Source: Pseudomonadota bacterium (GTDB taxonomy: Bacteria > Pseudomonadota > Gammaproteobacteria > Enterobacterales > Enterobacteriaceae). Taken from it: DNA of 9,333 bases. Made by a program: the position numbers and the translations under genes. Below, piece after piece: positions 1 to 6,026 of this stretch. Location of the stretch: assembly GCA_023454395.1 (NCBI GenBank), contig JAEYFY010000358.1, forward strand, positions 1 through 9,333, read 5' to 3'. Position 1 is the stretch's first letter. The number at the start of each line of letters is the position of its first letter. The notes under the pieces were generated by a model, which was not told the DNA's origin, searched no databases, and saw only the letters and a program-made list of their open reading frames with translations.

Positions 1-108
1 AAATCGACATTGCAAGACTTGGCGACAAAATACGGTGTTTCTGCCGAGCGTGTTCGTCAATTAGAAAAAAATGCGATGAAGAAATTGCGTTTAGCGATTG
101 AAGATTAA
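1..108 (+). CDS. rpoH: RNA polymerase sigma-32 factor RpoH, C-terminal end (partial)
   Basis: The first 35 codons of the window, ending in TAA at 106-108, encode the extreme C-terminus of a group 3/4 sigma factor. The stretch [20 protein letters not shown] matches the end of region 4.2 of the enterobacterial heat-shock sigma factor RpoH almost residue for residue. This is the recognition helix-turn-helix that contacts the -35 element. The 5' part lies outside the window, so promoter, RNA thermometer and regions 2-3 cannot be judged. The gene is followed 47 bases later by a clear intrinsic terminator. In enterobacteria rpoH follows ftsYEX, which would be expected to the left. Identification is confident despite the short fragment because this peptide is highly conserved. 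Confidence 0.95.
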   Translation, partial: KSTLQDLATKYGVSAERVRQLEKNAMKKLRLAIED

Positions 109-155
109 TCACATTTCAGACCAAGCACACGCACTCATAAAGTAGAGTATGTTAT

Positions 156-183
156 AAAAGCGATATGAAAATATCGCTTTTTT
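156..183 (+). terminator. Intrinsic terminator of rpoH
   Basis: A perfect 11-bp stem (156-166 with 171-181, core AGCGATAT/ATATCGCT) closes a GAAA tetraloop and runs into six consecutive T residues (178-183). This is a textbook rho-independent terminator placed 47 bases after the rpoH stop. It ends only 19 bases before the glycerate kinase start codon, so it also sits in that gene's 5' leader if transcription begins upstream. Confidence 0.9.
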
Positions 184-190
184 ATTGCTT

Positions 191-205
191 GGAGAAAAGA
201 ACGTG
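191..205 (+). promoter_or_regulatory. Ribosome binding site that fixes the GTG start of glycerate kinase
   Basis: GGAGA at 191-195 lies 7 bases before a GTG codon at 203-205. An in-frame TTG at 185 would add six residues (MLGEKN), but it has the terminator T-tract immediately upstream and no Shine-Dalgarno sequence. Family members begin MKIVIAPDS, which matches translation from the GTG. Confidence 0.8.
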
Positions 206-1345
206 AAAATAGTTATCGCCCCTGATTCTTTTAAAGAAAGTTTAAGTGCGAAAGATGTTGCGATGGCAATAAAACAGGGTTTTTCACGTTATTTACCTAA
301 TGCGCAATATTGTTGTATTCCCATGGCAGATGGTGGCGAAGGAACGGTGACATCGCTGGTGGATGCAACGCAAGGCCGTTTTATCTCTACACAAGTGTGT
401 TCGCCTTTAGGTAAAAAAGTGACTGCAACTTGGGGGCTTTTAGGTGATAACACCACTGCCGTGATTGAAATGGCACAAGCTTCTGGTCTTCATCTTATTC
501 CTTTATCTCAACGTGATCCCAAATTAACGACCAGTTATGGTACGGGTGAATTAATTAATGCCGCACTTGAAATGGGCGTTAAAAAAATTATTTTAGGATT
601 AGGTGGCAGTGCTACAAATGACGCTGGTGCGGGGATGATGCAAGCACTCGGTCTTGGTCTTAAAGATAAGTTTGGGGCATCTTTGCCTTTTGGTGGACTA
701 TCATTAGCTCAACTTTACTCTGTCGATATCACGAAGCTTAATCCTAAACTAAAACAGGTTGAAATTGAGATTGCTTGCGATGTGACTAATCCATTGTGTG
801 GCGAAAAAGGGGCTTCCGCTATTTTTGGTCCTCAAAAAGGCGCGACCAAAGACGATATTGCGCAACTTGATAACGCATTACACCATTTTGGTACTTATCT
901 TGAAAAGATGACGCAACGCAGTCTTATCCATATTGCAGGAAGTGGCGCTGCGGGAGGATTGGCTTTGCCGTTACTGGCTTTTACGCAAGCAAGGCTTTCG
1001 CAAGGTGTCGAATTGGTTGCTAATACTGTTGAATTAGAAAAACAGTTAATTGATGCAGATTTAGTGATAACGGGTGAAGGGCGAATGGATAGCCAATCCG
1101 CACAAGGTAAAACACCGACAGGCGTTGCTAAATTGGCAAAAAAATACCACCTTCCTGTTATTGCGTTAGTCGGTGGTTATTTACCAGATTACGATGTGGT
1201 GCATCAGCAGGGTATTGATGCCGTTTTTTCAATTGTACCGGGCGTTTCTACACTTTCTGATGCGTTAAATAATGCGCAAAGGAATCTTAGTGAGACGGCT
1301 TATAATGTGGCGAGACTTTATTATTCGTCATATTTCAAGCCGTAG
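203..1345 (+). CDS. garK: Glycerate 2-kinase (GarK/GlxK family)
   Basis: Predicted cytoplasmic kinase of 380 residues, the normal length of the family (GarK and GlxK of E. coli are about 381). It phosphorylates D-glycerate with ATP to 2-phosphoglycerate, feeding glucarate/galactarate or glyoxylate breakdown into glycolysis. Family motifs seen in order are PDSFKES (7-13), MADGGEGT (41-48), GLGGSATNDAG (132-142), CDVTNPLCG (192-200), FGPQKGA (208-214), GSGAAGGL (246-253) and TGEGRMDSQSAQGKTP (290-305). The start is the GTG at 203. No sugar-acid dehydratase, aldolase or tartronate semialdehyde reductase gene is beside it, so the pathway feeding it here is unknown. GarK and GlxK cannot be told apart from sequence alone, so the symbol is a family label. 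The last residues (YSSYFKP) fall in a repeat-like stretch and may be a recent C-terminal change. No terminator is obvious after the gene. Confidence 0.93.
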   Translation: MKIVIAPDSFKESLSAKDVAMAIKQGFSRYLPNAQYCCIPMADGGEGTVTSLVDATQGRFISTQVCSPLGKKVTATWGLLGDNTTAVIEMAQASGLHLIPLSQRDPKLTTSYGTGELINAALEMGVKKIILGLGGSATNDAGAGMMQALGLGLKDKFGASLPFGGLSLAQLYSVDITKLNPKLKQVEIEIACDVTNPLCGEKGASAIFGPQKGATKDDIAQLDNALHHFGTYLEKMTQRSLIHIAGSGAAGGLALPLLAFTQARLSQGVELVANTVELEKQLIDADLVITGEGRMDSQSAQGKTPTGVAKLAKKYHLPVIALVGGYLPDYDVVHQQGIDAVFSIVPGVSTLSDALNNAQRNLSETAYNVARLYYSSYFKP

Positions 1346-1388
1346 CGTTTACTCGTCATACTATATGTTGCATATATTCAAGTTGTAG
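1325..1388. repeat. Diverged duplicated motif at the glycerate kinase 3' end
   Basis: The sequence TCGTCATA occurs at 1325-1332 and again at 1353-1360. The first copy runs on as TTTCAAGCCGTAG and includes the stop codon. The second has a 14-base insertion before the similar TATTCAAGTTGTAG (1375-1388). The inserted part contains a small inverted repeat, TATATG-TTG-CATATA (1362-1376). CGTCATA followed by TTCAAG resembles short dispersed repeats I recall from enterobacterial intergenic regions, but this cannot be confirmed here. Confidence 0.45.
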
Positions 1389-1435
1389 AATTATTTAGAG
1401 TAAGCACATTATGAATTATTTAGAGTAAGAACATT
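1388..1435. repeat. Tandem duplication, two 23-base units with a 25-base period
   Basis: Bases 1388-1410 and 1413-1435 are identical at 22 of 23 positions; the single difference is C1405 versus A1430. Each unit begins GAATTATTTAGAGTAAG. The second unit ends one base before the panM stop codon. The repeats lie in the 91-base convergent spacer between glycerate kinase and panM, where I see no conventional terminator. Confidence 0.85.
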
Positions 1436-1436
1436 G

Positions 1437-1844
1437 TCAAATATTGAGAACATAAAGATCAGATTGTGGTGATGGACTAAATTGATGATGTGCCAAAAAA
1501 GCATGTGCAACATCATATCCATGCTCTTCGGTGGATAAGCTTATTGCTTGCCAATGGGTAATCTCAGGATATGCAGATAAGCATTGTGTGAGTAAATAAT
1601 GCCCAACACCGCGACGGCGTGTTACTTCTCTGACCATAAAATCGGTGATAACAGCTTTCTTATCCGATAATTTAACCCAGCAAGCGGCTAATAATCGTTC
1701 ATTAAATCTTGCCACAAAGAGGACATTTTCGTTATTGATCTCGTTTTTTAAGGCTGATTGATAACGAATATCTTGCCAAATTTTGCCTAAATCAATACGG
1801 TCTTGTGCTGAAGGCTGTGTGAGCTTTTCAATGGTCAGTTTCAT
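1437..1844 (-). CDS. panM: PanD maturation factor PanM (PanZ), GNAT-fold protein
   Basis: Cytoplasmic protein of 135 residues (E. coli PanM/PanZ/YhhK is about 127). In E. coli the protein binds acetyl-CoA and the aspartate decarboxylase zymogen PanD. It promotes PanD self-cleavage to the pyruvoyl enzyme and feeds CoA status back onto pantothenate synthesis. Diagnostic stretches are RIDLGKIW (16-23), ARFNERLLAA (45-54) and VREVTRRRGVGHYLL (71-85). The last contains the GNAT acetyl-CoA pyrophosphate loop R/Q-x-x-G-x-G/A. The C-terminal third is much less conserved and longer than in E. coli. The start is ATG with AGGA about 7 bases upstream. It lies 11 bases after the stop of the efflux gene on the same strand, so co-transcription is likely. 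In E. coli the gene also lies between rpoH and ugp. Confidence 0.9.
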   Translation of the reverse strand: MKLTIEKLTQPSAQDRIDLGKIWQDIRYQSALKNEINNENVLFVARFNERLLAACWVKLSDKKAVITDFMVREVTRRRGVGHYLLTQCLSAYPEITHWQAISLSTEEHGYDVAHAFLAHHQFSPSPQSDLYVLNI

Positions 1845-1855
1845 TAAATATCCTG

Positions 1856-3043
1856 TTAGTTTGCAGTTTGTTTTTTTTCTTTTAATGAAGACATTAAGGT
1901 CTTAATGGTGAAACACAATGCCAAACTCGTGAAGATCATACAAGAATAAAAGACATACTCATAGTGATTGTCAGTCACAAAATAGATCGAAATCATAGGA
2001 CCTGCCGCCATGCCACAATAACGAATAAAATTATAAATCCCCATTGCAGTTGCTCTCATTGTACTGAAATAACTTGCTAATAATGTGGTATGTGTTGGCA
2101 TGGTTAATCCTAAAGAAAGCCCATATAACACGGTTAAGCCAAGCATTACAGGTAATGAGATTTGCCAAAAGAGTGCAAATAACGTCAACATGATCAGGTT
2201 AATACAAGAGGTAATAATCACACCATATTCCACATTGAATAGATGGCAGATCCTACGGTAAAGATAACTACCTGAAATCAGAGCAATCGACATAGGGATA
2301 TATAATCCACCGATTTCGGTACTGTTAAGCTGGTAGAGATGAAAGGCAATTAAGGGTAAGAAAACCAGTAAACAAAAATAGTTATAAAACACCATAAAAC
2401 TGATGATAAATACGGATTTACCCGCAGGAGCCATAAGCACTTGTTGCATTGCAGACATGCTGTTAAAAGCTTCTTTCTGTTCTGGACGTGTTTCAGGTAA
2501 ATAAAAGAGATGCGTAATAAGTAATAGGATACCGGCAACGGACAAGAAAATAAAAATGCCTTGATATTGATAATGTTGTGCTAAATATCCACCTAATAAA
2601 GGGCCACAGGCAGGAGCTAGCGCTAATAACATTTGATACGATCCCATCGCTTTAGCACGCTCGTTTCCTTGATAAAGATCGCCAAGAATAGTGGCTGCAA
2701 CCACAGGAATAGCTGCAATACCAATAGCTTGGATCACCCGCCAAAAAATCAATACCCCAATAGAATCAGACCAAACACAACCCAAAGCACCCACAATTGA
2801 GATGGCTAACCCACTGAGTAAAATAGGTTTTCTTCCCCATTTATCAATCAAGGAGCCGTAAAATAGTTGCATAACAGCCATAGCAAAAGTAAATGCAGAT
2901 ACCGTTAAATTAACCAATGATAGCGTGGTATTAAATAGCTGTTGGATCAAGGGAAGTACAGGGGTATAGATATTTTGCGCCAAAGAGCCTAGTAGTGCGC
3001 TAAAACAAATGAGATAAAACAGACTGCGGATTGATAATTTCAT
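1856..3043 (-). CDS. Major facilitator superfamily drug/H+ antiporter, DHA1 (Bcr/EmrD-like)
   Basis: Inner-membrane protein of 395 residues with about 12 hydrophobic segments, the usual size for DHA1 proton-driven exporters. Recognisable motifs are NIYTPVLP in the first membrane segment (24-31), motif A G63-S-L-I-D67-K-W-G70-R-K in the loop after segment 2, motif B with R102/Q105/G108, and motif C CGPLLGG (146-152) in segment 5, characteristic of antiporters. The start chosen is ATG at 3043-3041, with AGAGG about 7 bases upstream. A TTG-initiated extension to 3151 would run through the palindromic operator and lacks support. The substrate cannot be read from sequence; drug or metabolite efflux is inferred. 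It is divergent from a MarR regulator whose likely operator covers its transcription start, and panM follows 11 bases downstream. Confidence 0.9.
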   Translation of the reverse strand: MKLSIRSLFYLICFSALLGSLAQNIYTPVLPLIQQLFNTTLSLVNLTVSAFTFAMAVMQLFYGSLIDKWGRKPILLSGLAISIVGALGCVWSDSIGVLIFWRVIQAIGIAAIPVVAATILGDLYQGNERAKAMGSYQMLLALAPACGPLLGGYLAQHYQYQGIFIFLSVAGILLLITHLFYLPETRPEQKEAFNSMSAMQQVLMAPAGKSVFIISFMVFYNYFCLLVFLPLIAFHLYQLNSTEIGGLYIPMSIALISGSYLYRRICHLFNVEYGVIITSCINLIMLTLFALFWQISLPVMLGLTVLYGLSLGLTMPTHTTLLASYFSTMRATAMGIYNFIRYCGMAAGPMISIYFVTDNHYEYVFYSCMIFTSLALCFTIKTLMSSLKEKKQTAN

Positions 3044-3062
3044 TATATTGCCTCTTGTTGTT

Positions 3063-3084
3063 TTTTGTTTCCATGGAAACAAAA
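3063..3084. promoter_or_regulatory. Perfect 22-bp palindrome, probable MarR operator O1
   Basis: The 22 bases form a perfect inverted repeat centred between 3073 and 3074, with core GTTTCCATGGAAAC (3067-3080). It lies directly downstream of the efflux gene -10 element and over its predicted transcription start. A bound dimer there would block initiation. Nearly the same core recurs at 3144-3157. Confidence 0.8.
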
Positions 3085-3087
3085 CAA

Positions 3088-3115
3088 ATAATAGCGATAT
3101 TTTGATTGTTGTAAA
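3088..3115 (-). promoter_or_regulatory. Predicted sigma-70 promoter of the MFS efflux gene
   Basis: Read on the - strand, TTTACA (3115-3110) and TATTAT (3093-3088) are separated by 16 bases. The predicted start of transcription near 3081 falls inside the 22-bp palindrome. The leader to the ATG at 3043 would be about 40 bases. Confidence 0.6.
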
Positions 3116-3130
3116 TACTTTTGGTACTAT
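3102..3130 (+). promoter_or_regulatory. Predicted sigma-70 promoter of the marR-family gene
   Basis: TTGATT (3102-3107) and TACTAT (3125-3130) are separated by the optimal 17 bases. The -35 half interleaves with the divergent efflux promoter, so the two promoters overlap face to back. Transcription would begin near 3137, just before the second operator-like site. Confidence 0.6.
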
Positions 3131-3143
3131 TTTTAAAAATATC

Positions 3144-3157
3144 CTTTCCAAGGAAAC
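3144..3157. promoter_or_regulatory. Second operator-like site O2 overlapping the marR ribosome binding site
   Basis: CTTTCCAAGGAAAC matches the core of the upstream palindrome (GTTTCCATGGAAAC) at 12 of 14 positions and keeps the TTTCC/GGAAA arms. It contains the AAGGAA Shine-Dalgarno sequence (3150-3155) of the regulator gene. The two site centres are 77 bases apart. The placement suggests autoregulation of the MarR-like protein. Confidence 0.6.
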
Positions 3158-3160
3158 AAA

Positions 3161-3628
3161 ATGGCAAAAGAGAATGTGACAACAGAAGACTTATTAAAAG
3201 GGTTAAGTGATTTTTTGCATCTTAAAGATGAACAAGCCGATAGTGTTCATAAAAAAGTATTAAAAGAGAATGGGTTAGATAATTATTCGCTTACAGAATT
3301 GCATGTGATCCATTGTATTGGTGAAGAGAGCATGAGAAATCTCACAACCATCAGTGAATATATGTCTATGACCCGAGGTGCAGTGTCAAAAATTTGCAGT
3401 CGATTACAAAAGAAAGGGGCTATTGAAAAAATAAAATTGGCGGATAATCAAAAAGAAATATTTTTTATCTTAACCACTGAAGGTGAGCGTCTTTTTCATG
3501 CGCATGAGATGTTGCATCAACAGTCTCAAGCAAAATGGTCTGCGTTATTTGATCAATATGATCAGAGTGAAAAACAAGCGATCAGCCGTTTTTTTGTCGA
3601 TGTGATAAACCGTTTTCGCCAGTCATAA
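3161..3628 (+). CDS. MarR-family winged helix-turn-helix transcriptional regulator
   Basis: Protein of 155 residues, typical for MarR dimers that release DNA on binding a small ligand. After an N-terminal dimerisation helix, the winged helix covers roughly 44-112. LTELHVIHCIG (44-54) is the first DNA-binding-domain helix. TTISEYMSMTRGAVSKICSRL (62-82) spans the helix-turn-helix and recognition helix, and DNQKEIFFILTTEGERLF (95-112) is the wing. The usual arginine of the D-x-R wing motif is replaced by Gln97, so minor-groove contacts may differ. C-terminal helices (115-153) complete the dimer. The start ATG has AAGGAA 5 bases upstream. The gene is divergent from an MFS efflux gene, the classic arrangement for a local repressor. 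Two near-identical palindromes in the shared promoter region are its likely binding sites. The inducing ligand is unknown. Confidence 0.9.
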   Translation: MAKENVTTEDLLKGLSDFLHLKDEQADSVHKKVLKENGLDNYSLTELHVIHCIGEESMRNLTTISEYMSMTRGAVSKICSRLQKKGAIEKIKLADNQKEIFFILTTEGERLFHAHEMLHQQSQAKWSALFDQYDQSEKQAISRFFVDVINRFRQS

Positions 3629-3642
3629 AAAGGATAAACCTG

Positions 3643-3675
3643 AAAAGAAAACCCCCATATTATGGAATATAGGGG
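3643..3675 (-). terminator. Intrinsic terminator of loiP
   Basis: On the - strand CCCC-U-AUAUU pairs with AAUAU-G-GGGG. This is a 10-bp stem with one U-G wobble and a 4-base CCAU loop (stem bases 3652-3661 and 3666-3675). It is followed by UUUUCUUUU. It begins about 9 bases after the loiP stop. On the + strand the same stem has a C-A mismatch and no T-tract, so it should act mainly for loiP; the convergent marR-family gene has no obvious terminator of its own. Confidence 0.85.
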
Positions 3676-3683
3676 CAAGATAA

Positions 3684-4436
3684 TTATTTCTTATCTTCAG
3701 CAATGCGATTACGGATATTATCTGCACGCTCTTTTGATGGTGGGTGAGAATCAAACATACTTGAATCACCACCACCTAATTTAGCTAACTTATCAAAACC
3801 TGTGACCAAACCTGCGGTGCTTACCCCACGTTTTTTCAGCAGATCATAAGAGAAGTTATCCGCTTCTGATTCTTGGTGTTGAGAGAACTGAGCATTAACC
3901 AGTTTTTCTCCCATTTCAGCTAGCTGAGAACTGCTTAATTGCGCTGCTACACCACCAGCGGATGCTGCCGCTGTACGTGCTGCAACCGTTGCGTGAGCAA
4001 CTTGAATCGCTTTACGAGTATGACCTAAAGCTACGTGACCCATTTCATGACCTAAAACGCCTTCAACTTCGTTATCTGTCATCATGTCCATTAAGCCGCT
4101 ATAAACACGTACACAGCCGTTAGCCATTGCCCACGCATTGACATCTTTGGTCATATAAACTTTGTAGTTTACTGGCGTACCATTAACTTCATTACCTAAC
4201 GCTTTAGCGATATTATTTAAACGTTTAGTGTAGGTGCTATTTGCAGGTGCAACTTTATTTTGCGCATCCATCTCTTTACAAGCATCATTTGTTAGCGCTT
4301 TGATATCATCGTCGCTTAATGTCGCGGCTTGAAAAAGTTGGGTTCCTGATTTGGTCAGCATATCTGTATTGAGGTTTTGACAACCAGAGAGTAGTGCTGC
4401 TGATACCATCACTGTAGCAAGTAATTTAATTTTCAT
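3684..4436 (-). CDS. loiP: M48 family metalloprotease lipoprotein LoiP (YggG)
   Basis: Predicted outer-membrane lipoprotein of 250 residues (E. coli LoiP about 252). The lipobox LLSGC puts the lipidated cysteine at 19. Residue Q20 at +2 is not an inner-membrane retention Asp. The zinc site is HEMGH (130-134) with Glu189 in ESEAD (189-193) as the likely third ligand; the conserved downstream His is in SHPPSKER (230-237). The stretch NGCVRVYSGLMDMMTDNE (106-123) is nearly identical to E. coli LoiP as I recall it. In E. coli LoiP is a periplasm-facing endopeptidase that accumulates at low osmolarity and associates with BepA, suggesting envelope protein quality control. AGGA lies 11 bases before the ATG, a rather long spacing. 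The gene appears monocistronic, with its own terminator, convergent with the MarR gene. Confidence 0.92.
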   Translation of the reverse strand: MKIKLLATVMVSAALLSGCQNLNTDMLTKSGTQLFQAATLSDDDIKALTNDACKEMDAQNKVAPANSTYTKRLNNIAKALGNEVNGTPVNYKVYMTKDVNAWAMANGCVRVYSGLMDMMTDNEVEGVLGHEMGHVALGHTRKAIQVAHATVAARTAAASAGGVAAQLSSSQLAEMGEKLVNAQFSQHQESEADNFSYDLLKKRGVSTAGLVTGFDKLAKLGGGDSSMFDSHPPSKERADNIRNRIAEDKK

Positions 4437-4565
4437 TTTTTATTAAGTCCTTTTCTGCTTGGCAGTTTATATAATTGCAGATCAAATTCGAGCAGAAGAA
4501 TAACAGTGCTTATCTGCCTGTGCAATATAGGTGTTTTATGTGAGAAATATTATCTCAATATATAT

Positions 4566-4607
4566 TTTTCTCTTTTCTCAGCATGATTGTATTATTTTCT
4601 CTTTTCT
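4566..4607. repeat. Pair of 13-base direct repeats upstream of loiP
   Basis: TTTTCTCTTTTCT occurs identically at 4566-4578 and 4595-4607, a 29-base period (close to three helical turns). On the loiP coding strand these are purine-rich AGAAAAGAGAAAA tracts about 130-170 bases upstream of the start codon. They could be low-complexity sequence or a tandem binding site. Confidence 0.6.
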
Positions 4608-4859
4608 TAATTGAGCATAATACAAATGGAAAAATAGATTTAACTTCTTTAAATTTAAGAGAATTAATTGATGGTTTGATCTTGAAGGGGGAAATTTTAT
4701 TGCTATAAATCATTTAATTATACTTACTTTAGATGTGAGTAAGGCTATTTTGTATTCATTTGGAATAATATTGAAGTAACGCTGTATTTAGATGTGTATT
4801 TTATTTGTTTAATTCTGACAAAATTTATATTTTTAATATTTATTGCTTATGGGTAAATA

Positions 4860-4886
4860 AATAGCGACATTTAAAATATCGCTATT
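4860..4886 (-). terminator. Probable terminator hairpin of the ugp operon
   Basis: AATAGCGA (4860-4867) and TCGCTATT (4879-4886) form an 8-bp stem with an 11-base loop, about 40 bases beyond the ugpC stop. On the - strand it is followed by an AU-rich tail (TATTTA) rather than a solid U-tract, so termination may be incomplete. A second small hairpin, TTCAG/CTGAA (4885-4900), abuts it on the ugpC side. Confidence 0.55.
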
Positions 4887-4924
4887 CAGATTAAACTGAA
4901 AGTGAATAAAATGATATCAAAACC

Positions 4925-6025
4925 TTAGGAAACCATTAATTCACTGATGAGCATAAAAGGGCGATTAATACGTTTCCCTGATTGTTCATTAAAGAAATGG
5001 AGATTTTCTGGGTGAATGGTAAGACCTATTCTACTACCAATTTTCACACCATGATCATTTGGCGCACGAATAACGAGAGGTTGTTTTTGCTTATCGCAAG
5101 TCGTGGCATAAATTAAAACATCGGCACCGAGTGCTTCAATAAATTCAACATCAACATGAAAAAGAGGATGTTGATGGCTAATGATTAAATGCTCAGGACG
5201 TAAGCCCAATTTAATGGCTTGATAAGGAAAATGCTGAGATGAAATGGCAATATGCCCATCAGCAATTTCAATCACACCATGATTAATTGGGACATCTAAG
5301 ATATTCATTGCTGGCGAACCCATAAAAGTAGCTACAAACACAGAAGCCGGGCTTTGATAAATATCTAACGGTGTGCCTACTTGCTCTATATTTCCTTGAT
5401 TTAACACCACTAGCTTATCGGCTAATGTCATCGCTTCTACCTGATCGTGCGTCACATAAATAGAGGTTGTGGAGAGCTTTCGCTGTAGTTTTTTGATCTC
5501 CAGACGCATCTGAACCCGTAATTTAGCATCAAGGTTAGAAAGTGGCTCATCAAATAAAAAGACTTTAGGATCACGAACAATGGCTCTTCCCATTGCGACG
5601 CGTTGACGTTGCCCACCTGAAAGTTCTTTGGGTTTTCTATCCAGTAAATGGTTGATTTCAAGTAGTTGGGCGGCATTTGTAACAAGTTCTTCAATCTTGG
5701 CTTTGGGGGTTTTTCGATTGCGTAAGCCGTATGCCATATTGTTATAAACGGACATATGAGGATAAAGGGCATAGTTTTGAAACACCATGGCAATATCACG
5801 TTCACTAGGTTCATGCTCATTAACCCGTAAATTATCAATAAATAAATCACCTTGTGTAATCGTTTCTAACCCCGCAATCATTCGTAGCAATGTTGATTTG
5901 CCACAACCGCTTGGACCAACTAATACCACCATTTCACCTTGCTCAATAGAAAGGTTCAACTTCGAAATAGCTTGGTGCCCATTAGGATAGCGTTTTTCTA
6001 AATCAGTGAGCGTTACGGTTGTCAT
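4925..6025 (-). CDS. ugpC: sn-glycerol-3-phosphate ABC transporter ATPase UgpC
   Basis: ATP-hydrolysing subunit of 366 residues (E. coli UgpC about 356), acting as a cytoplasmic dimer beneath UgpA/UgpE. Visible motifs are Walker A GPSGCGKST (37-45), Q-loop Q83 in FQNYALYPHMS, signature LSGGQ (135-139), Walker B VFLFDE (155-160), D-loop SNLDAK (163-168) and H-loop H193. Residues from about 236 form the MalK/UgpC-type C-terminal OB domain, including LRPEH (275-279), which in relatives receives regulatory signals. The tail is about 10 residues longer than in E. coli. The start chosen is ATG at 6025, with CGGAG 7 bases upstream and 1 base after the ugpE stop. A TTG-initiated form 11 codons longer would overlap ugpE without a Shine-Dalgarno sequence. 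It is the last gene of the operon. Confidence 0.95.
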   Translation of the reverse strand: MTTVTLTDLEKRYPNGHQAISKLNLSIEQGEMVVLVGPSGCGKSTLLRMIAGLETITQGDLFIDNLRVNEHEPSERDIAMVFQNYALYPHMSVYNNMAYGLRNRKTPKAKIEELVTNAAQLLEINHLLDRKPKELSGGQRQRVAMGRAIVRDPKVFLFDEPLSNLDAKLRVQMRLEIKKLQRKLSTTSIYVTHDQVEAMTLADKLVVLNQGNIEQVGTPLDIYQSPASVFVATFMGSPAMNILDVPINHGVIEIADGHIAISSQHFPYQAIKLGLRPEHLIISHQHPLFHVDVEFIEALGADVLIYATTCDKQKQPLVIRAPNDHGVKIGSRIGLTIHPENLHFFNEQSGKRINRPFMLISELMVS

Positions 6026-6026
6026 A

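Larger units (their letters stand above)
4437..4924. other. AT-rich 488-base intergenic region without a recognisable gene
   Basis: No open frame with a plausible ribosome binding site or family match is apparent on either strand. The left end must contain the loiP promoter; TATATA-like sequence about 30-35 bases upstream of the loiP ATG is a possible -10, but I could not pair it with a good -35. Other contents are a 13-base direct repeat TTTTCTCTTTTCT (4566-4578 and 4595-4607) and a 10-base direct repeat TTTAGATGTG (4728-4737 and 4787-4796). A weak hairpin CTTACT/AGTAAG (4723-4743) and hairpins near the ugpC end (4860-4900) complete the list. Nothing here resembles leftover liv transport genes. 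Confidence 0.6.

Noticed and set aside
1388..1435. CRISPR-like array from the two 23-base repeats
   Set aside because: Only two copies with a 2-base gap and no spacers or cas genes; it is a simple tandem duplication.
3041..3151. N-terminally extended efflux protein starting at 3151
   Set aside because: The extension would translate through the promoter and the 22-bp palindrome from a TTG codon. The ATG at 3043 has a good ribosome binding site and starts right before the first membrane segment.
3000..3182. 60-residue frame on the - strand across the regulator/efflux promoter region
   Set aside because: It overlaps both genes and the operators, has no ribosome binding site and no family resemblance.
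4541..4557. TGAGA/TCTCA inverted repeat upstream of loiP as a regulator site
   Set aside because: Five-base arms around an AT-only centre are expected by chance in this composition.
4723..4743. Hairpin CTTACT/AGTAAG as a terminator or small-RNA end
   Set aside because: Only six base pairs with a 9-base loop and no U-tract; likely chance in AT-rich DNA.
5452..5850. 132-residue frame on the - strand within ugpC
   Set aside because: It is a different frame of the fully conserved ugpC gene, with no independent start signals.
5787..5990. 67-residue antisense frame over ugpC
   Set aside because: It mirrors the conserved Walker A region of the ATPase; chance open frame.
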